DNA of 64,000 nt, from contig QCKF01000001.1 in assembly GCA_003215545.1 (NCBI GenBank), positions 124,001-188,000 of the forward strand, read 5' to 3'. Made by a program: the position numbers and the translations under genes. The stretch comes from Prochlorococcus sp. AG-409-L14 (lineage in GTDB: Bacteria; Cyanobacteriota; Cyanobacteriia; PCC-6307; Cyanobiaceae). Shown in pieces: positions 51,054 through 62,107 of this stretch. Below the pieces are notes generated by a model that was not told the DNA's origin, did no database searches, and saw only the letters and a program-made list of their open reading frames with translations. Each line of letters starts with the position of its first letter. Position 1 is the stretch's first letter.

Positions 51054-52373
51054 TTATTTTCTAACAAGACCTTCATACCGCTGAGAAATAACATAAGTTT
51101 GAACTTGCTTAGCTGTATCGATAGCCACACCAACAAGGATTAGCAAAGATGTCGCTCCAAGCCCCTGGAAAGTCTGAACATTTGTAGCTCGCTCAACTGC
51201 AGCAGGAATAATTGCAACAGAACCAAGGAAAAGTCCTCCTAATAAGGTCAACCTATTTTGTACCCCAGATAAATAATTAGCAGTAGCACTACCTGGCCTA
51301 ACCCCTGGGATTGCTACTCCACCTCTTTTTAGATTTGAAGCTATATCAATAGGATTAATAGTTAAAGAAGCATAAAAGTATGCAAAACCAAGAATCAATG
51401 CGAAAAATGCAAATGCATAAGGCCAAGGATTTGCCGCGCCTGGGCTCAAGGTACTAGCAGCTTTAATCAGCAAAGGTATCTTCGTAAAATTAGCTATTGT
51501 TATAGGCAAAAAGATTAATGCAGATGCAAATATAATAGGCATTACACCTCCAGCATTTAACTTAAGAGGAAGATAACTTTGTCTAGTAGGCAATACTCCC
51601 GTGCCACCTATCTGCCTTTTCGCACTAACAATAGGCAATCTTCGGGAACCTTCCTGAACAAAAATTATTCCTACAATTGTCGCTAAAAATACTGATAACA
51701 AAACAATTATACCGACCACATCATTCCTATCTCCTGTCTGAGCCTTTTCAATAGTTGAACTAAGTGCCTTTGGAAGAGTAGCAACAATATTCAAAAATAT
51801 TACCAATGAAGCCCCTTGGCCAATTCCTTTTTCAGTAATAATTTCACTCAACCACATAACAATCATCGAGCCAGTTACTAATGCCAATGATGTTTGCACT
51901 ACAAAGGTGACTTCACTAAGGCTTTCTATTGAGTATTGACGAAGAATTAGAGCGAAAATAATACTCTGTACAAGTCCCCACCCAAGTGCAACATATCTAG
52001 TTATTTGTGCGATTTTCCTCCTTCCAGCCTCACCCTCATTCTTTTGCAGATCCTCCAACTGTGGAAGTGCTGCTGTAAGTAATTGCAAAATTATCGATGC
52101 ATTAATAAATGGCAAAATTCCCAATGCAAATATACCCAATGTGGAAATACCACCTCCGGTAAATATGTCTAAAAAACCAATCAGTTGTCCTCCTTGTTCC
52201 AAGAAAGATTGAAAGGCCTCACGGTCTATTCCAGGCATGGGAATATAGATTCCCAAACGAATCAATAAAAGCAACCCAAGCGTAGTAAGAACCCTTCCGC
52301 GAAGCTCACTATTGCGCACTAATTGGCCAACTACTTCTGATGCGCTGGGATTACGACCCCTACTTACAAGCAT
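51054..52373 (-). CDS. secY: preprotein translocase subunit SecY
   Basis: Central channel of the Sec translocon in plasma and thylakoid membranes. The 439-aa protein has about ten transmembrane segments. Family blocks are LGIYIPMPGIDREAF near the N-terminus, GIGQGASLVIFLNIVATLP, RRLPIVSAKRQIGG and ISQRYEGLVRK at the end. ATG start. It follows rplO by 104 bp and precedes adk by 39 bp. Confidence 0.97.
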   Translation of the reverse strand: MLVSRGRNPSASEVVGQLVRNSELRGRVLTTLGLLLLIRLGIYIPMPGIDREAFQSFLEQGGQLIGFLDIFTGGGISTLGIFALGILPFINASIILQLLTAALPQLEDLQKNEGEAGRRKIAQITRYVALGWGLVQSIIFALILRQYSIESLSEVTFVVQTSLALVTGSMIVMWLSEIITEKGIGQGASLVIFLNIVATLPKALSSTIEKAQTGDRNDVVGIIVLLSVFLATIVGIIFVQEGSRRLPIVSAKRQIGGTGVLPTRQSYLPLKLNAGGVMPIIFASALIFLPITIANFTKIPLLIKAASTLSPGAANPWPYAFAFFALILGFAYFYASLTINPIDIASNLKRGGVAIPGVRPGSATANYLSGVQNRLTLLGGLFLGSVAIIPAAVERATNVQTFQGLGATSLLILVGVAIDTAKQVQTYVISQRYEGLVRK

Positions 52374-52477
52374 GTATCAAAAATGCGATGTGGAGTTTTA
52401 CAAACTTTATTATGAGGCAATTTATTGCTAATTAATCAAGATTTTTTCAATATTTTGTTGCTAGTTGAATATTCTCT

Positions 52478-52927
52478 TTAAATAATCTCACAAGTTCCAC
52501 CTGCGGATTCTATTTTAGTTCGAGCAACATTTGTAAAAGCAGCAGCCTGGACACTAAGCTTCACTTTCAATACTCCATTTCCAAGAACCTTTAATGGATT
52601 CTTAGGGCTTGTCACCAAACCTTCTTTGACTAATGAATCAAGGTTAATTGTACTTCCTTCCTTAAGCTCATTCAAAGCAGATACATTGATTACTGTAAAA
52701 GCCTTTTGATTAACTATTGGAAAATGTTTTAGCTTTGGGACCCTTCTATAAAGAGGCATCTGACCTCCTTCAAAGCCAGGGCGAGTTGGACGTCCTGATC
52801 TGGATTTTTGGCCTCGCATGCCAAAGCCACAACTTGCACCCTGGCCAGCAGCTATACCACGACCTTTGCGGAACTTACGTCTGCGAGCTCCAGAATTAGA
52901 CTTTAAAGAATCGAGTCGAAATGTCAT
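52478..52927 (-). CDS. rplO: 50S ribosomal protein L15
   Basis: 149-aa L15 with [60 protein letters not shown], the family's Gly/Arg-rich N-terminal part, and a folded C-terminal domain. 14 bp after rpsE. Confidence 0.97.
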   Translation of the reverse strand: MTFRLDSLKSNSGARRRKFRKGRGIAAGQGASCGFGMRGQKSRSGRPTRPGFEGGQMPLYRRVPKLKHFPIVNQKAFTVINVSALNELKEGSTINLDSLVKEGLVTSPKNPLKVLGNGVLKVKLSVQAAAFTNVARTKIESAGGTCEII

Positions 52928-52941
52928 TGGAATAATTTAAC

Positions 52942-53586
52942 TCAAGAATAGATCTGCTCAAGGGAGATTCCCCTTTCCTTAGCGGTCTGCTTATGAGTAC
53001 GCAAACCAGCAAGTGCAACCATTGCAGCCCTTGCATTATTCAAAGGTGTTTTACTACCCAATCGCTTAGCAAGAACATTCTTTATACCAGCAAGCTCTAA
53101 AACCGTTCGTATTGATCCCCCTGCGATCACACCAGTACCAGGAGCAGCAGGGCGAATAAGCACACTAGCTGCTCCATCACGTCCATTTGAAAGAGTTGGT
53201 ATTGAACTATGCCTTGTCAAAGGAACCCTAACCAAATGTTTCTTACCATCTGCGACTCCCTTTCTCACTGCACCAATAACATCTCCAGCTTTCCCTACTC
53301 CTACACCAACTTGGCCTTTTTCATTTCCTACTACAACAATGGCCCTAAAGCTCATCTTCTTGCCTCCTTTAACTGTTTTAGAGACTCTACGAATTTGTAC
53401 TACACGTTCTTGCCATTCAGAATCTCGTTCCTGACCTCGGCGGTCTCCCCTCCTTCCTCTTCTTTCACCCCTACCTCCACCTCGCCGCTGTTGCTGCTGC
53501 TGTTCTTGTGGCTGGTTTTCAGCAGCAGGAACATCTGATGCTGCAGGGACATCTTGTTTGTTTGGCTGTTTTTTGGAATCAGTCAT
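52942..53586 (-). CDS. rpsE: 30S ribosomal protein S5
   Basis: 214-aa S5. Residues about 45-214 form the S5 domains: [47 protein letters not shown], then [46 protein letters not shown]. The first about 55 residues are an added low-complexity stretch, Gln-rich then Arg/Gly-rich ([21 protein letters not shown]), absent from E. coli S5. The typical L30 gene does not follow. 14 bp after rplR. Confidence 0.96.
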   Translation of the reverse strand: MTDSKKQPNKQDVPAASDVPAAENQPQEQQQQQRRGGGRGERRGRRGDRRGQERDSEWQERVVQIRRVSKTVKGGKKMSFRAIVVVGNEKGQVGVGVGKAGDVIGAVRKGVADGKKHLVRVPLTRHSSIPTLSNGRDGAASVLIRPAAPGTGVIAGGSIRTVLELAGIKNVLAKRLGSKTPLNNARAAMVALAGLRTHKQTAKERGISLEQIYS

Positions 53587-53600
53587 CTTTAAAGCAGTAA

Positions 53601-53969
53601 TCAGAATTTAAGACCTGCCTCACGGGCAGCATCAGCAAGAGCTTTTACTCGTCCATGAAAAAGGTTGCCTCCTCTATCGAAAACAACCTTTTCAATCCCT
53701 TTCGCCAAGGCACGCTTAGCAACTAGCTCGCCAACAGCAATTGATGCATCGCAGCTACTACCTCCAGTCTTTAAAGAAGTGCGCAAATCTTTGTCCAAAG
53801 TTGAGGCTGCACAAAGCGTACTTTGCGCCACGTCATCAATGACCTGGGCATAAATATGATTATTAGAGCGGAACACAGCAAGCCTTGGACGCTGTGAAGT
53901 GCCACTCAAATGACGACGCAACCGCCTATGCCGCTTCTGAGTCTGTTGTTTTCGAGAGATGTTGGACAT
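53601..53969 (-). CDS. rplR: 50S ribosomal protein L18
   Basis: 122-aa L18, which binds 5S rRNA, with [31 protein letters not shown] and the C-terminal [26 protein letters not shown]. 38 bp after rplF. Confidence 0.97.
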   Translation of the reverse strand: MSNISRKQQTQKRHRRLRRHLSGTSQRPRLAVFRSNNHIYAQVIDDVAQSTLCAASTLDKDLRTSLKTGGSSCDASIAVGELVAKRALAKGIEKVVFDRGGNLFHGRVKALADAAREAGLKF

Positions 53970-54007
53970 GACTAAGTAAATTTAGAACAAATTGTTTAGG
54001 TTGATCT

Positions 54008-54547
54008 TTATTTCTTACCGGACTTACCGGCTTTTCTAATGATTCTTTCACCCTCATATTTAATACCTTTACCTTTGTAAGGTTCAGGTGGCCTTATAGC
54101 CCTAATTTTGGCAGCCTCATTACCAACTAACTCTTTATCAGGGCCAGAGACAGTGACATTGGTATTATTTTCAACCTTAAAAGTAATTCCATCTGGAGGA
54201 ATCACTTCAACAGGATGGCTATAGCCAGCACTAACCACGAGATTTCTACCTTTAACTTGAGCCCTAGAACCAACACCAATTATTTCGAGTTTCTTTGAAT
54301 AACCTTGACTCACTCCTTCAACCATATTGGCAACTAAAGAACGACAAAGGCCATGCCTTTCTCTTGATTTTCTTTTCTCACTTGTTGGAGCAATTACAAG
54401 ATTATTGTCTTGTTGAGTAATAGTCACTCCTTCAGGGAGAGTCCTACTCAGCTCTCCTTTAGGGCCTTTAACGGTGACAGAAAGACCGTTCAATGTCACA
54501 GCAACCTTCTCAGGAACTGGAATGGGGTTTTTACCAATACGAGACAT
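54008..54547 (-). CDS. rplF: 50S ribosomal protein L6
   Basis: 179-aa L6 starting [19 protein letters not shown], with two L6 domains and the C-terminal [32 protein letters not shown]. 15 bp after rpsH. Confidence 0.97.
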   Translation of the reverse strand: MSRIGKNPIPVPEKVAVTLNGLSVTVKGPKGELSRTLPEGVTITQQDNNLVIAPTSEKRKSRERHGLCRSLVANMVEGVSQGYSKKLEIIGVGSRAQVKGRNLVVSAGYSHPVEVIPPDGITFKVENNTNVTVSGPDKELVGNEAAKIRAIRPPEPYKGKGIKYEGERIIRKAGKSGKK

Positions 54548-54562
54548 AATTAAAACTCCTTA

Positions 54563-54964
54563 TCAATAGACATAGCAGAGAACTTCTCCACCAACGCCTT
54601 GTTTGCGGGCATCTCGATCACTCATAACTCCTTTTGATGTTGAAATGATTGCCACGCCAAGACCACCAAGCACCTTAGGCAGTCCTCTGGTGTTCTTATA
54701 GATTCTCAATCCTGGCTTGCTAACCCTCTGCATTGATCGAATTGTTGGATGGCGATGCTTACCGCTGTATTTCAATTCAAGGATTAATTGAGTACGGACA
54801 CCCTCACCTTCTTCACTGATCTCAGCAATAAAGCCTTCCTGTTGAAGCACCTTTGCAATACTGCGTGACATGCGAGACGCTGGAATTCGAGTGGTCTCAT
54901 GACGTTTCTCACTTGCATTACGAATGCGAGTAAGCATGTCTGAGATTGGATCATGGTTGGCCAT
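54563..54964 (-). CDS. rpsH: 30S ribosomal protein S8
   Basis: 133 aa from the ATG at 54964 ([17 protein letters not shown]), the family start; ten further codons are open upstream. The C-terminal [26 protein letters not shown] is diagnostic. S8 is the classical translational repressor of the spc operon in enterics. 26 bp after rplE; the usual rpsN gene is absent between them. Confidence 0.96.
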   Translation of the reverse strand: MANHDPISDMLTRIRNASEKRHETTRIPASRMSRSIAKVLQQEGFIAEISEEGEGVRTQLILELKYSGKHRHPTIRSMQRVSKPGLRIYKNTRGLPKVLGGLGVAIISTSKGVMSDRDARKQGVGGEVLCYVY

Positions 54965-54990
54965 AGAGTTCTTATGCGATGCGGGCGGGC

Positions 54991-55530
54991 TCAAGTAGTA
55001 CGGAAAGGCATTCCCATCTCGCTTAGGAGAGCTCTGCCCTCTGCATCCGAACGAGCACTGGTGACAATGGTGATGTCCATACCTCTTATTGAGTCAATTT
55101 TGTCAAAGGAAATCTCGGGAAAAATCAACTGCTCCCTAACTCCAAGAGTGTAATTACCTCGACCATCAAAACTTTTGGGACTTACACCACGAAAATCCCT
55201 AATTCTTGGAAGAGCAAGGTTGATTAGGCGCTCCAAGAATGCATACATTCGCTCACCACGCAAGGTAACAGCACATCCAATTGGCATGCCTTGGCGAATT
55301 TTAAATCCAGCTATTGCCTTTTTAGCTCTTGTCACCAAAACTTTCTGGCCTGTAATCGTAGCCAGTTCTGTCATCGAAGCCTCTAAAGACTTTGCATTCT
55401 GAGCAGCTTCACCAAGGCCTCTATTAACGGTAACTTTGAGTACCTTAGGAACCTGATGAATGTTGGAGAGATTTAGATCTTTCAGCAATTTTGGCTGGAT
55501 TTTCTCTCGATAGCGTTTTTTCAGTGACAT
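54991..55530 (-). CDS. rplE: 50S ribosomal protein L5
   Basis: 179-aa L5, binding 5S rRNA, with [22 protein letters not shown] and [33 protein letters not shown], then [26 protein letters not shown]. 68 bp after rplX; no rpsN follows. Confidence 0.97.
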   Translation of the reverse strand: MSLKKRYREKIQPKLLKDLNLSNIHQVPKVLKVTVNRGLGEAAQNAKSLEASMTELATITGQKVLVTRAKKAIAGFKIRQGMPIGCAVTLRGERMYAFLERLINLALPRIRDFRGVSPKSFDGRGNYTLGVREQLIFPEISFDKIDSIRGMDITIVTSARSDAEGRALLSEMGMPFRTT

Positions 55531-55598
55531 GGAGTTGGTAAGAGTTGCTTCTGGACTTGGTCAGAAAGCGGTGAAATACGAAAACTGGGAAATCTGAA

Positions 55599-55955
55599 TC
55601 AATCGATCAGTTCCCCAGTTTTTTTAAGGCGTCGTTTCTTATTGCCATCTTTATCGATGACAAATTCCACTCGACTTGCAATTTGCTTTTTACTGGAATA
55701 AATCATCACTTTGGAAGCATGCAAAGAAGCTTCTTCAGTCACAATCCTTCCACTCTCTCCTTCCTGCGTTGGTTTTACATGACGAGTACGGAGGTTTACT
55801 CCTTGCACGACTACATGATTTAAAACAGGCAAGGTCCTTATTACCTCGCCTGTTTTACCTTTATCTTTTCCATTTATTATTTTAACTAAATCACCTTTTT
55901 TAATACGCATTTTAATGCGCTCTGTCGACTTGACTTTTGGGAAAGAGCTATTCAT
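55599..55955 (-). CDS. rplX: 50S ribosomal protein L24
   Basis: 118-aa L24 with the KOW motif in [29 protein letters not shown] and a charged C-terminal tail. The N-terminal about 15 residues form an extra Lys/Ser-rich segment. Its ATG directly abuts the rplN stop (no gap). Confidence 0.96.
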   Translation of the reverse strand: MNSSFPKVKSTERIKMRIKKGDLVKIINGKDKGKTGEVIRTLPVLNHVVVQGVNLRTRHVKPTQEGESGRIVTEEASLHASKVMIYSSKKQIASRVEFVIDKDGNKKRRLKKTGELID

Positions 55956-56321
55956 TTATATAACCTCCGGGGCTAAAGAAACAATTTTAGTAAAACTCTT
56001 TTCTCGAAGCTCTCTAGCCACGGGACCAAAAACCCTAGTCCCTCTTGGGTTTTTATCATCATTTATAAGTACTGCAGCATTATCATCAAATCGAATTGAA
56101 TTTCCTGTATCTCTTCTCATAGTTGCCTTAGTACGTACGACTACAGCTTTCACAACATCTGACTTCTTAACTCCCATATTTGGCATTGCATCTTTAACGG
56201 CTGCGACAATCACATCGCCTACGTGTGCATAGCGACGATTTGAGCCAAGAACCCGAATGCATTGGATCCTTTTTGCACCACTGTTATCAGCAACAGTCAA
56301 AAAAGTTTCTTGCTGAATCAT
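55956..56321 (-). CDS. rplN: 50S ribosomal protein L14
   Basis: 121-aa L14 starting [26 protein letters not shown], with [30 protein letters not shown] and [28 protein letters not shown]. Overlaps the rpsQ stop by 4 bp. Confidence 0.97.
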   Translation of the reverse strand: MIQQETFLTVADNSGAKRIQCIRVLGSNRRYAHVGDVIVAAVKDAMPNMGVKKSDVVKAVVVRTKATMRRDTGNSIRFDDNAAVLINDDKNPRGTRVFGPVARELREKSFTKIVSLAPEVI

Positions 56322-56584
56322 TTCGCCACCTCCTCAGCCTGAATACTGTGACCAAGAACTTCTGATACTGCCCAGCGTTTTGAAGAACTTAGAGGCCGAG
56401 TCTCAGTAATTCTTACTCTGTCACCTACACGACAATTGTTTTCAGCATCATGAGCTTTGTATCTTGTGGTCCGACTAACCGTCTTCTGATAGATGGGATG
56501 TGGAAAGCGGTTCTCTACCGCTACCACCACTGTCTTGTCCATCTTGTCACTAACAACGGTGCCGACCCTTTCCTTGAGTGCCAT
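56318..56584 (-). CDS. rpsQ: 30S ribosomal protein S17
   Basis: 88 aa from ATG 56584 ([27 protein letters not shown]); seven extra codons upstream to an ATG at 56605 are open but atypical. [20 protein letters not shown] completes the family signature. 17 bp after rpmC. Confidence 0.96.
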   Translation of the reverse strand: MALKERVGTVVSDKMDKTVVVAVENRFPHPIYQKTVSRTTRYKAHDAENNCRVGDRVRITETRPLSSSKRWAVSEVLGHSIQAEEVAK

Positions 56585-56601
56585 GGTTTTTAAATAGGTA
56601 A

Positions 56602-56820
56602 TCAAGTGAGAGAAGTGGGGGAGCTATGTCGCTCCTGTTGAACTGTTAAAAGTTGAGCCAACTTAATGCGAGCCTCCTTAAAACGATGTGTGTTATTCAG
56701 CTGCCTTGTAGCTTGCTGAAAACGAAGATCAAAAAGTTCCTTACGAACTCCTGAAATCTGCTCTGTAATGTCAGAGTCACTGAGATTACGTAATTCGGCA
56801 GTATCAAGACGTGGCGTCAT
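56602..56820 (-). CDS. rpmC: 50S ribosomal protein L29
   Basis: 72-aa L29 with [56 protein letters not shown], two long helices typical of the family. 2 bp after rplP. Confidence 0.95.
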   Translation of the reverse strand: MTPRLDTAELRNLSDSDITEQISGVRKELFDLRFQQATRQLNNTHRFKEARIKLAQLLTVQQERHSSPTSLT

Positions 56821-56822
56821 AA

Positions 56823-57302
56823 TTAATTCTCCGAAATTGTTGTTGATGAAGGAGAAGAACTGCTAGCCATTGCAAAACTCTCAGAGTCTTCTTCTAAAGC
56901 AATAAATTTTGTTTTGACAGGAAGTTTGTACTGTGCCAGACGCATTGCTTCACGAGCGATTGCTTCGGTGATTTCTTCCCCACCCATTTCAAACAAAATT
57001 CGACCTGGCTTCACAACAGCAACCCAAAATTCTGGATTGCCTTTTCCTGAACCCATTCGAGTTTCAGCAGGCCTCATTGTGACTGGTTTATCAGGGAAAA
57101 TACGTATCCAAATCTTCCCTCCACGTTTTACGTATCGAGTCATGGCTCTTCGGCTTGCTTCTATTTGCCTAGAAGTAACCCAGCCACACTCTTGGGCCTG
57201 AAGTGCAAATTGGCCAAAAGCGATGGTATTACCCCTTGTGGCAACACCTCTCATACGGCCCCTTTGTTGTTTGCGGAATTTGACTCGTTTTGGACTAAGC
57301 AT
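56823..57302 (-). CDS. rplP: 50S ribosomal protein L16
   Basis: 159-aa L16 starting [19 protein letters not shown], with GLQA-type [69 protein letters not shown]. An added Ser/Glu-rich tail of about 20 residues exceeds the E. coli length. 18 bp after rpsC. Confidence 0.97.
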   Translation of the reverse strand: MLSPKRVKFRKQQRGRMRGVATRGNTIAFGQFALQAQECGWVTSRQIEASRRAMTRYVKRGGKIWIRIFPDKPVTMRPAETRMGSGKGNPEFWVAVVKPGRILFEMGGEEITEAIAREAMRLAQYKLPVKTKFIALEEDSESFAMASSSSPSSTTISEN

Positions 57303-57320
57303 TGTTTTAGGTCTCCTTCA

Positions 57321-58049
57321 TTAACCCTCGTTGGAGCGATCTTCAAATTGTTGGGGCCTTCGATTACCCCTTCGCCTAGGGCTTGCACCAACAGGCAAAG
57401 GTTGATCTTCTTTGGCTAAAACCTCTCCTTTAAAAATCCAAACTTTGATCCCAAGAACTCCGTAAGTCGTAGTAGCAACCTTAGTTGCATAATCAATCTC
57501 AGCTCTAAGTGTATGCAAAGGAACTCGCCCCTCACGAGTCCATTCTGTGCGGGCAATTTCTGCCCCATTAAGACGCCCTCCCACCTGAATCTTTAGACCA
57601 AGGACCCCTGCCCGCTGAGCTCTTTGAACAGCCATTCGAATTGTTCTACGAAAGGCAACACGCTTTTCCAACTGTTGAGCGATATATTCTGCCAACAAAA
57701 ACGCATCAGCATCAGCTCGTTCTACTTCAACAACATTTATTCTCACCTGGCGACTTCCATCTCCAATAGTTTTTTGTATGCCTGAACGAAGTTCTTCTAT
57801 ACCACTACCCTGACGACCAACGATTACCCCTGGACGTGCAGTTTTCAATTCAACTTCAAGTTGATCGGCCTTACGAGCAATCAAAACATCACTGATTCCT
57901 GCAGTCCCATATTTCTTCTGAATAAAGCGACGAATCCTGTCATCTTCTTGCAAAAGAAGGGGGTAAGTCTTTGCAGGAGCGTACCAACGCGAACGGTGCT
58001 CCTGGGTTATCCCAAGGCGAAGGCCAGTTGGATGGATTTTGTGTCCCAT
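57321..58049 (-). CDS. rpsC: 30S ribosomal protein S3
   Basis: 242-aa S3 starting [24 protein letters not shown], with the KH domain ([18 protein letters not shown]) and the S3 C-terminal domain ([22 protein letters not shown]). A basic tail follows. Guides mRNA entry on the 30S subunit. 16 bp after rplV. Confidence 0.97.
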   Translation of the reverse strand: MGHKIHPTGLRLGITQEHRSRWYAPAKTYPLLLQEDDRIRRFIQKKYGTAGISDVLIARKADQLEVELKTARPGVIVGRQGSGIEELRSGIQKTIGDGSRQVRINVVEVERADADAFLLAEYIAQQLEKRVAFRRTIRMAVQRAQRAGVLGLKIQVGGRLNGAEIARTEWTREGRVPLHTLRAEIDYATKVATTTYGVLGIKVWIFKGEVLAKEDQPLPVGASPRRRGNRRPQQFEDRSNEG

Positions 58050-58065
58050 CAGTCTTTATCGAGGG

Positions 58066-58434
58066 TCATGAGTCTGTTGAAGATGTCACAGCAATACTGA
58101 TGTGACATGTCTGCTTTTTGATCGCGAAGGCACGACCTTGAGCACGGGGTCTATACCGTTTCATGGCCGGCCCCATATCAGCCGAAGCTTGAGAAATTAC
58201 CAAAGAAGAGGGATCTAATCCAAGATTATGCTCAGCGTTAGCAACGGCAGATCTCAAAACTTTTGTAATTGGACCAGTAGATCTATAAGGCATAAACTCG
58301 AGCATAATCAAGGCATCTCTATAAGAACGACCCCGAATCTGATCAAGAACTCGCCTTACCTTCGAAACGGATCCGCGTATATACCTGCCATGGGCAAGAG
58401 CAGAAGTTGATTTAATTGATGTTGCAGTAGCCAT
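58066..58434 (-). CDS. rplV: 50S ribosomal protein L22
   Basis: 122 aa from ATG 58434 (a TTG three codons upstream would overlap rpsS). [29 protein letters not shown]-type and the exit-tunnel loop [27 protein letters not shown] identify L22. 5 bp after rpsS. Confidence 0.96.
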   Translation of the reverse strand: MATATSIKSTSALAHGRYIRGSVSKVRRVLDQIRGRSYRDALIMLEFMPYRSTGPITKVLRSAVANAEHNLGLDPSSLVISQASADMGPAMKRYRPRAQGRAFAIKKQTCHISIAVTSSTDS

Positions 58435-58439
58435 TTTAT

Positions 58440-58715
58440 TCAACGTCCTCCTTTCTTATCTCTAATGTGGCCCCTATAAGTCCTTGTTGGTGCAAATTCA
58501 CCAAGTTTATGGCCAACCATTTGTTCAGTAATAAAAACTGGAACATGATTTCTACCGTTATGAACGGCAATTGTATGGCCAATCATTAATGGCAAAATTG
58601 TGGATGCCCTTGACCAAGTCTTAATGACAGATTTGTCATCTTGAGAGTTTTGCTTCTCAATCTTCTTAAGAAGACTGTCAGCAATAAAAGGGCCTTTTTT
58701 GAGTGAACGTCCCAT
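58440..58715 (-). CDS. rpsS: 30S ribosomal protein S19
   Basis: 91-aa S19 starting [20 protein letters not shown], with [53 protein letters not shown]. 38 bp after rplB. Confidence 0.97.
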   Translation of the reverse strand: MGRSLKKGPFIADSLLKKIEKQNSQDDKSVIKTWSRASTILPLMIGHTIAVHNGRNHVPVFITEQMVGHKLGEFAPTRTYRGHIRDKKGGR

Positions 58716-58753
58716 GGCGAAGGTTTATAGAAAAGTGCAATCGGTGTTAAAAA

Positions 58754-59617
58754 TTAGGCATCTCTACCACCACGACTCCGCTTAGAGACACGGCGGCGTT
58801 TCCTAAGTACAAACCGGTTGCTGGGCTTGTTCCGCTTGCGGGTCTTAAGGCCGAGGGCGGGTTTACCCCAAGGAGTAACTGGTCCTGATCGACCAATAGG
58901 AGCCTTACCCTCACCTCCACCATGTGGGTGGTCACAAGGGTTCATAACACTTCCTCTGACTTGAGGTCTACGCCCAAGCCACCTTCTACGGCCAGCTTTA
59001 CCAAGGCTGGTATTGCGTATTTCCGAATTCCCAACCTCTCCAAGAGTTGCATAACACTCTCTACGCACGAGTCGAACTTCAGTGGAAGGAAGCTTTAAAG
59101 CGACATAATCACCCTCTTTAGCCATTACTTGAGCACTACTACCAGCTGTTCTAACCATTTGACCACCACGCCCCTTATACAACTCAACACAATGGACACT
59201 GGACCCTAAAGGGACATCAGAGAGTGGCATTGCATTGCCTATTTCTACAGGAGAGTTAGGCCCTGATACAACTTCCTGGCCAATGGTTATGCCTGCAGGA
59301 GCAAGAATATAACGCTTTTCACCATCTGAATAAAACAATAGTGCTAGGCGAGCATTGCGATGAGGGTCGTAGTGAATAGCCGCAACTTTTGCCTTGACTC
59401 CATGCTTATTGCGTCGAAAATCAACGATCCTATAAAGACGTTTATGACCACCACCTCTATGCCGACATGTGATAACTCCTCGATTATTTCGACCCTTGCG
59501 GCGATGTTTTGAAACCAATAACGACTTCTCAGGTTTACCCCCTGTTACCTCACTGAAATCAGTAACTACCCTTGTTCGAGTGCCAGGTGTATAAGGTCGG
59601 AAAGTTCGGATTGCCAT
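58754..59617 (-). CDS. rplB: 50S ribosomal protein L2
   Basis: 287-aa L2, peptidyl-transferase-centre protein, with [30 protein letters not shown] and the conserved His region [37 protein letters not shown]. 14 bp after rplW. Confidence 0.97.
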   Translation of the reverse strand: MAIRTFRPYTPGTRTRVVTDFSEVTGGKPEKSLLVSKHRRKGRNNRGVITCRHRGGGHKRLYRIVDFRRNKHGVKAKVAAIHYDPHRNARLALLFYSDGEKRYILAPAGITIGQEVVSGPNSPVEIGNAMPLSDVPLGSSVHCVELYKGRGGQMVRTAGSSAQVMAKEGDYVALKLPSTEVRLVRRECYATLGEVGNSEIRNTSLGKAGRRRWLGRRPQVRGSVMNPCDHPHGGGEGKAPIGRSGPVTPWGKPALGLKTRKRNKPSNRFVLRKRRRVSKRSRGGRDA

Positions 59618-59631
59618 GATTTTTAATCTCC

Positions 59632-59934
59632 TTAGGACTCAGGGAATAAATCAATCTTGTTGCCTTCTGCTAGACGCACTACAGCCTTTTTGACTTGAGA
59701 GCGCTTACCAGCAAAACGTCCAACTCTTCTAGTGCGCCTTGGTGGGTTCATGGTACTTACACCTAAGACACGAACGTCAAACATCTTTTCAACTGCTGCT
59801 TTGATGTCAGGCTTGGCAGCACGATGGTCGACCTCAAATGTGTACTGATTAATCTCTAGGGCCCTTGTTGCCTTCTCGGTAATCAAGGGTCGCCTAATTA
59901 CATCAGCGAGCCTATTTGCAAATCGTTCAGTCAT
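59632..59934 (-). CDS. rplW: 50S ribosomal protein L23
   Basis: 100 aa from ATG 59934 ([35 protein letters not shown]). This start overlaps the rplD stop by 8 bp; the longer open frame upstream is internal to rplD. L23 marks the tunnel exit and docks SRP and trigger factor. Confidence 0.95.
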   Translation of the reverse strand: MTERFANRLADVIRRPLITEKATRALEINQYTFEVDHRAAKPDIKAAVEKMFDVRVLGVSTMNPPRRTRRVGRFAGKRSQVKKAVVRLAEGNKIDLFPES

Positions 59935-60562
59935 CTCCATATACCTCCTTAATGGCTGAGAGAGCGTCTTCACCCAAAACCAATGTATTGGCATGGAGTA
60001 AATCAAAAACGTTAAGCTGATTAGCTGCTACCAACTTGACTTTTTCAAGATTTCGAACTGAACGCTTAATTACCTCAGAAGGGCTAGAGAGAATAATCAA
60101 AACCTTGGTATTAGGCTTTATTCCAAATCTTTCTAGGCAAGCACTAATCTCACTGGTCTTAGGAGTTTCCAAAGACAAGCCAAAATCTTTCACGACTTTT
60201 ATATCATTTATGCGAGCCATTAGTGCTGTTCTAAGAGCCAAGCGTCTTTCCTTACGATTCATGCCAAGGTTGTAACTCCTTGGCTTTGGCCCGAAAATAA
60301 TTCCTCCCCCTGGACGTAGCGGAGTACGAATAGAACCTTGTCTTGCTCTACCAGTTCCTTTTTGTTTATAAGGCTTTCGTCCACCGCCTCGAACTTCAGA
60401 TCTTGTAAGAGTGCTAGCTGTACCCTGCCGACTATGAGCTTGGTGACGAAGAACAGCACGATGCATTAAATCACCTGCTGAGGAGTCCTTAGCCACCTTC
60501 AAATCAAGACTTGCCTTACCGGCTTCTTTCCCTTCCCAATTAAGGACAACGCAATTAGCCAT
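59927..60562 (-). CDS. rplD: 50S ribosomal protein L4
   Basis: 211 aa from ATG 60562, overlapping the rplC stop by one base. [46 protein letters not shown] marks the tunnel-lining loop. L4 is the autoregulator of the S10 operon in E. coli, which makes the upstream leader of rplC of interest. Confidence 0.97.
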   Translation of the reverse strand: MANCVVLNWEGKEAGKASLDLKVAKDSSAGDLMHRAVLRHQAHSRQGTASTLTRSEVRGGGRKPYKQKGTGRARQGSIRTPLRPGGGIIFGPKPRSYNLGMNRKERRLALRTALMARINDIKVVKDFGLSLETPKTSEISACLERFGIKPNTKVLIILSSPSEVIKRSVRNLEKVKLVAANQLNVFDLLHANTLVLGEDALSAIKEVYGDD

Positions 60563-61218
60563 CACTTACCTCCATTTTTGGGTTGATTACCCACTCGGTT
60601 AGCTGGGCGAATATTTAATAAAGACCCAGGCTTACCTGGCACAGAACCTTTAACTACCAATAAGTTGCGATCAGAATCAACTTTCAAAATAGTTAATCCA
60701 CGAGTTGTAACCTTTTTCCCTCCATAACGACCGGCCATTCTCTTACCTGGGTAAATACGACCTGGCGTAGTACCAGCACCAGTAGAACCCGGTTGTCGAT
60801 GGTTTTTAGAACCATGACTCATAGGGCCTCGACTAAAACTATGACGTTTCTGATAACCAGAAAAACCTCGCCCCATCGAGTCACCACTAACATCAACCTT
60901 TTGACCTGCTTCAAAGTTACCCACAGTGATAGGGCTCCCAAGGTCAAGGCCATTTAAGTCATTAACTCGATACTCGCGTAAATGCCTAAGTAGTCCCTCA
61001 CCTGACTTTGCAAGATGTCCCTTTGCAGGTTTAGATATCAACTTTTCTCTAATTTCCCGAAAGCCAATTTGCACAGCAAAATAGCCATCGGTGTCATTAC
61101 TTTTGAGCTGGGTAATCCTACAAGGTCCTGCTTCGATCAAAGTGACCGGTACAGCTTTACCTTGTTCATCAAAAAGCTGAGACATACCCAGCTTCTTCCC
61201 AAGGATGCCAATAGACAT
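60562..61218 (-). CDS. rplC: 50S ribosomal protein L3
   Basis: 218-aa L3 starting [40 protein letters not shown], with [55 protein letters not shown]. First gene of the ribosomal supercluster here, because rpsJ is placed in the str operon. Upstream lies a structured 386-bp region. Confidence 0.97.
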   Translation of the reverse strand: MSIGILGKKLGMSQLFDEQGKAVPVTLIEAGPCRITQLKSNDTDGYFAVQIGFREIREKLISKPAKGHLAKSGEGLLRHLREYRVNDLNGLDLGSPITVGNFEAGQKVDVSGDSMGRGFSGYQKRHSFSRGPMSHGSKNHRQPGSTGAGTTPGRIYPGKRMAGRYGGKKVTTRGLTILKVDSDRNLLVVKGSVPGKPGSLLNIRPANRVGNQPKNGGK

Positions 61219-61451
61219 GATTAAAAAGAAACGCCAGCGGTAATACCTCTTGTATGAGGTTGTGTGTAATTAGTTGATTAATTCAAAGCTATTAATCAGA
61301 AAACCCTTGTTCCTTATTGAAAATAAGAAACTAGATTATCGTCAAAAACTAGCGGGTGAATCAACTTGGCTGGGACTTAGCCGACCTAATTTAAATCGTC
61401 AGTTTCCCGGCAAACTTTGGGTAGAAACCCATCTTGCTCTGGCCTATCAAC

Positions 61452-61506
61452 CCAGCGCATTCGCTGGACCTGCTTCGCCTCCTGGAGGCCCGGCTAGCGG
61501 ACGGGC
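61452..61506. ncRNA. GC-rich multi-hairpin element between rplC and ndhN (candidate leader or small RNA)
   Basis: Within the 386-bp gap 61219-61604, positions 61452-61506 are far richer in G+C than the surroundings and fold into adjacent short stems. These are CCAGCG/CGCTGG (61452-61457 with 61462-61467), GCCTC/GAGGC (61477-61481 with 61485-61489) and GCCCG/CGGGC (61488-61492 with 61502-61506; partly exclusive with the second). A further stem GGCT/AGCC lies near 61369-61383. On the minus strand this would be the distal part of an rplC operon leader. An independent small RNA or ndhN leader is equally possible; an 83-codon frame here looks accidental. Confidence 0.35.
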
Positions 61507-61604
61507 ACAGAATGAAGCAAACTAAAACACTACACTATCGACTGTCAGAATCAACCAAAAATGAATTTGCTGGCAGAATTATTTTGGTTCTAAAGATTTA
61601 GGCA

Positions 61605-62066
61605 ATGCCGCTTTTACTCTCTGGACAAGGTTTTCGCCATGATCTCGAGTCTGCTGGTTGCCTGGCTATTCTTGTACCTCTAGAAGGAGGTTCTGAGACA
61701 AGGCTTCTCCGTAGACTAAGAGCATCCGGATATAAAACCCAAATTTTTTCTGCTAGGGGACTTGGAGATCCGGAAGTATTCCTCATGCAGCTCCATGGAA
61801 TAAGACCACCTCACCTGGGCCATCAATGCATTGGCAGGAATGGTGCTTTAGGTGAAGTCCAGCAAGTCGCCCCACAATTAGGAGATTTACTAATTGGTAA
61901 TAGTCCAATTGCTCTTTGGTTACTCGAAGGCCAAGTGTTGTCCAAATCTGAATTGATAAGCCTAAATGATTTATGTCAACGAGAACCTCGTTTAAAAATT
62001 ATTGTTGAGATGGGTGGAGCAAGAAGTCTTAAATGGCAATCTATGCCCAGCTATCTATCTAATTAG
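61605..62066 (+). CDS. ndhN: NAD(P)H-quinone oxidoreductase (NDH-1) subunit N
   Basis: 153-aa NdhN, an oxygenic-photosynthesis-specific subunit on the cytoplasmic side of thylakoid NDH-1, which takes electrons from ferredoxin for cyclic flow and respiration. The start reads [29 protein letters not shown], then [37 protein letters not shown]. Length is typical. ATG preceded by TTTAGG. It is followed 41 bp later by ldpA on the same strand, a frequent cyanobacterial pairing. Confidence 0.94.
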   Translation: MPLLLSGQGFRHDLESAGCLAILVPLEGGSETRLLRRLRASGYKTQIFSARGLGDPEVFLMQLHGIRPPHLGHQCIGRNGALGEVQQVAPQLGDLLIGNSPIALWLLEGQVLSKSELISLNDLCQREPRLKIIVEMGGARSLKWQSMPSYLSN

Positions 62067-62107
62067 TCTTTGTCTTTTAAGTCTCAAGAATTGGACAATC
62101 CTCCTCA

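Noticed and set aside
61274-61525. 83-codon plus-strand frame in the rplC/ndhN gap
   Set aside because: Second half is the GC-rich hairpin block translated as Ala/Pro/Gly; no ribosome site and no domain.
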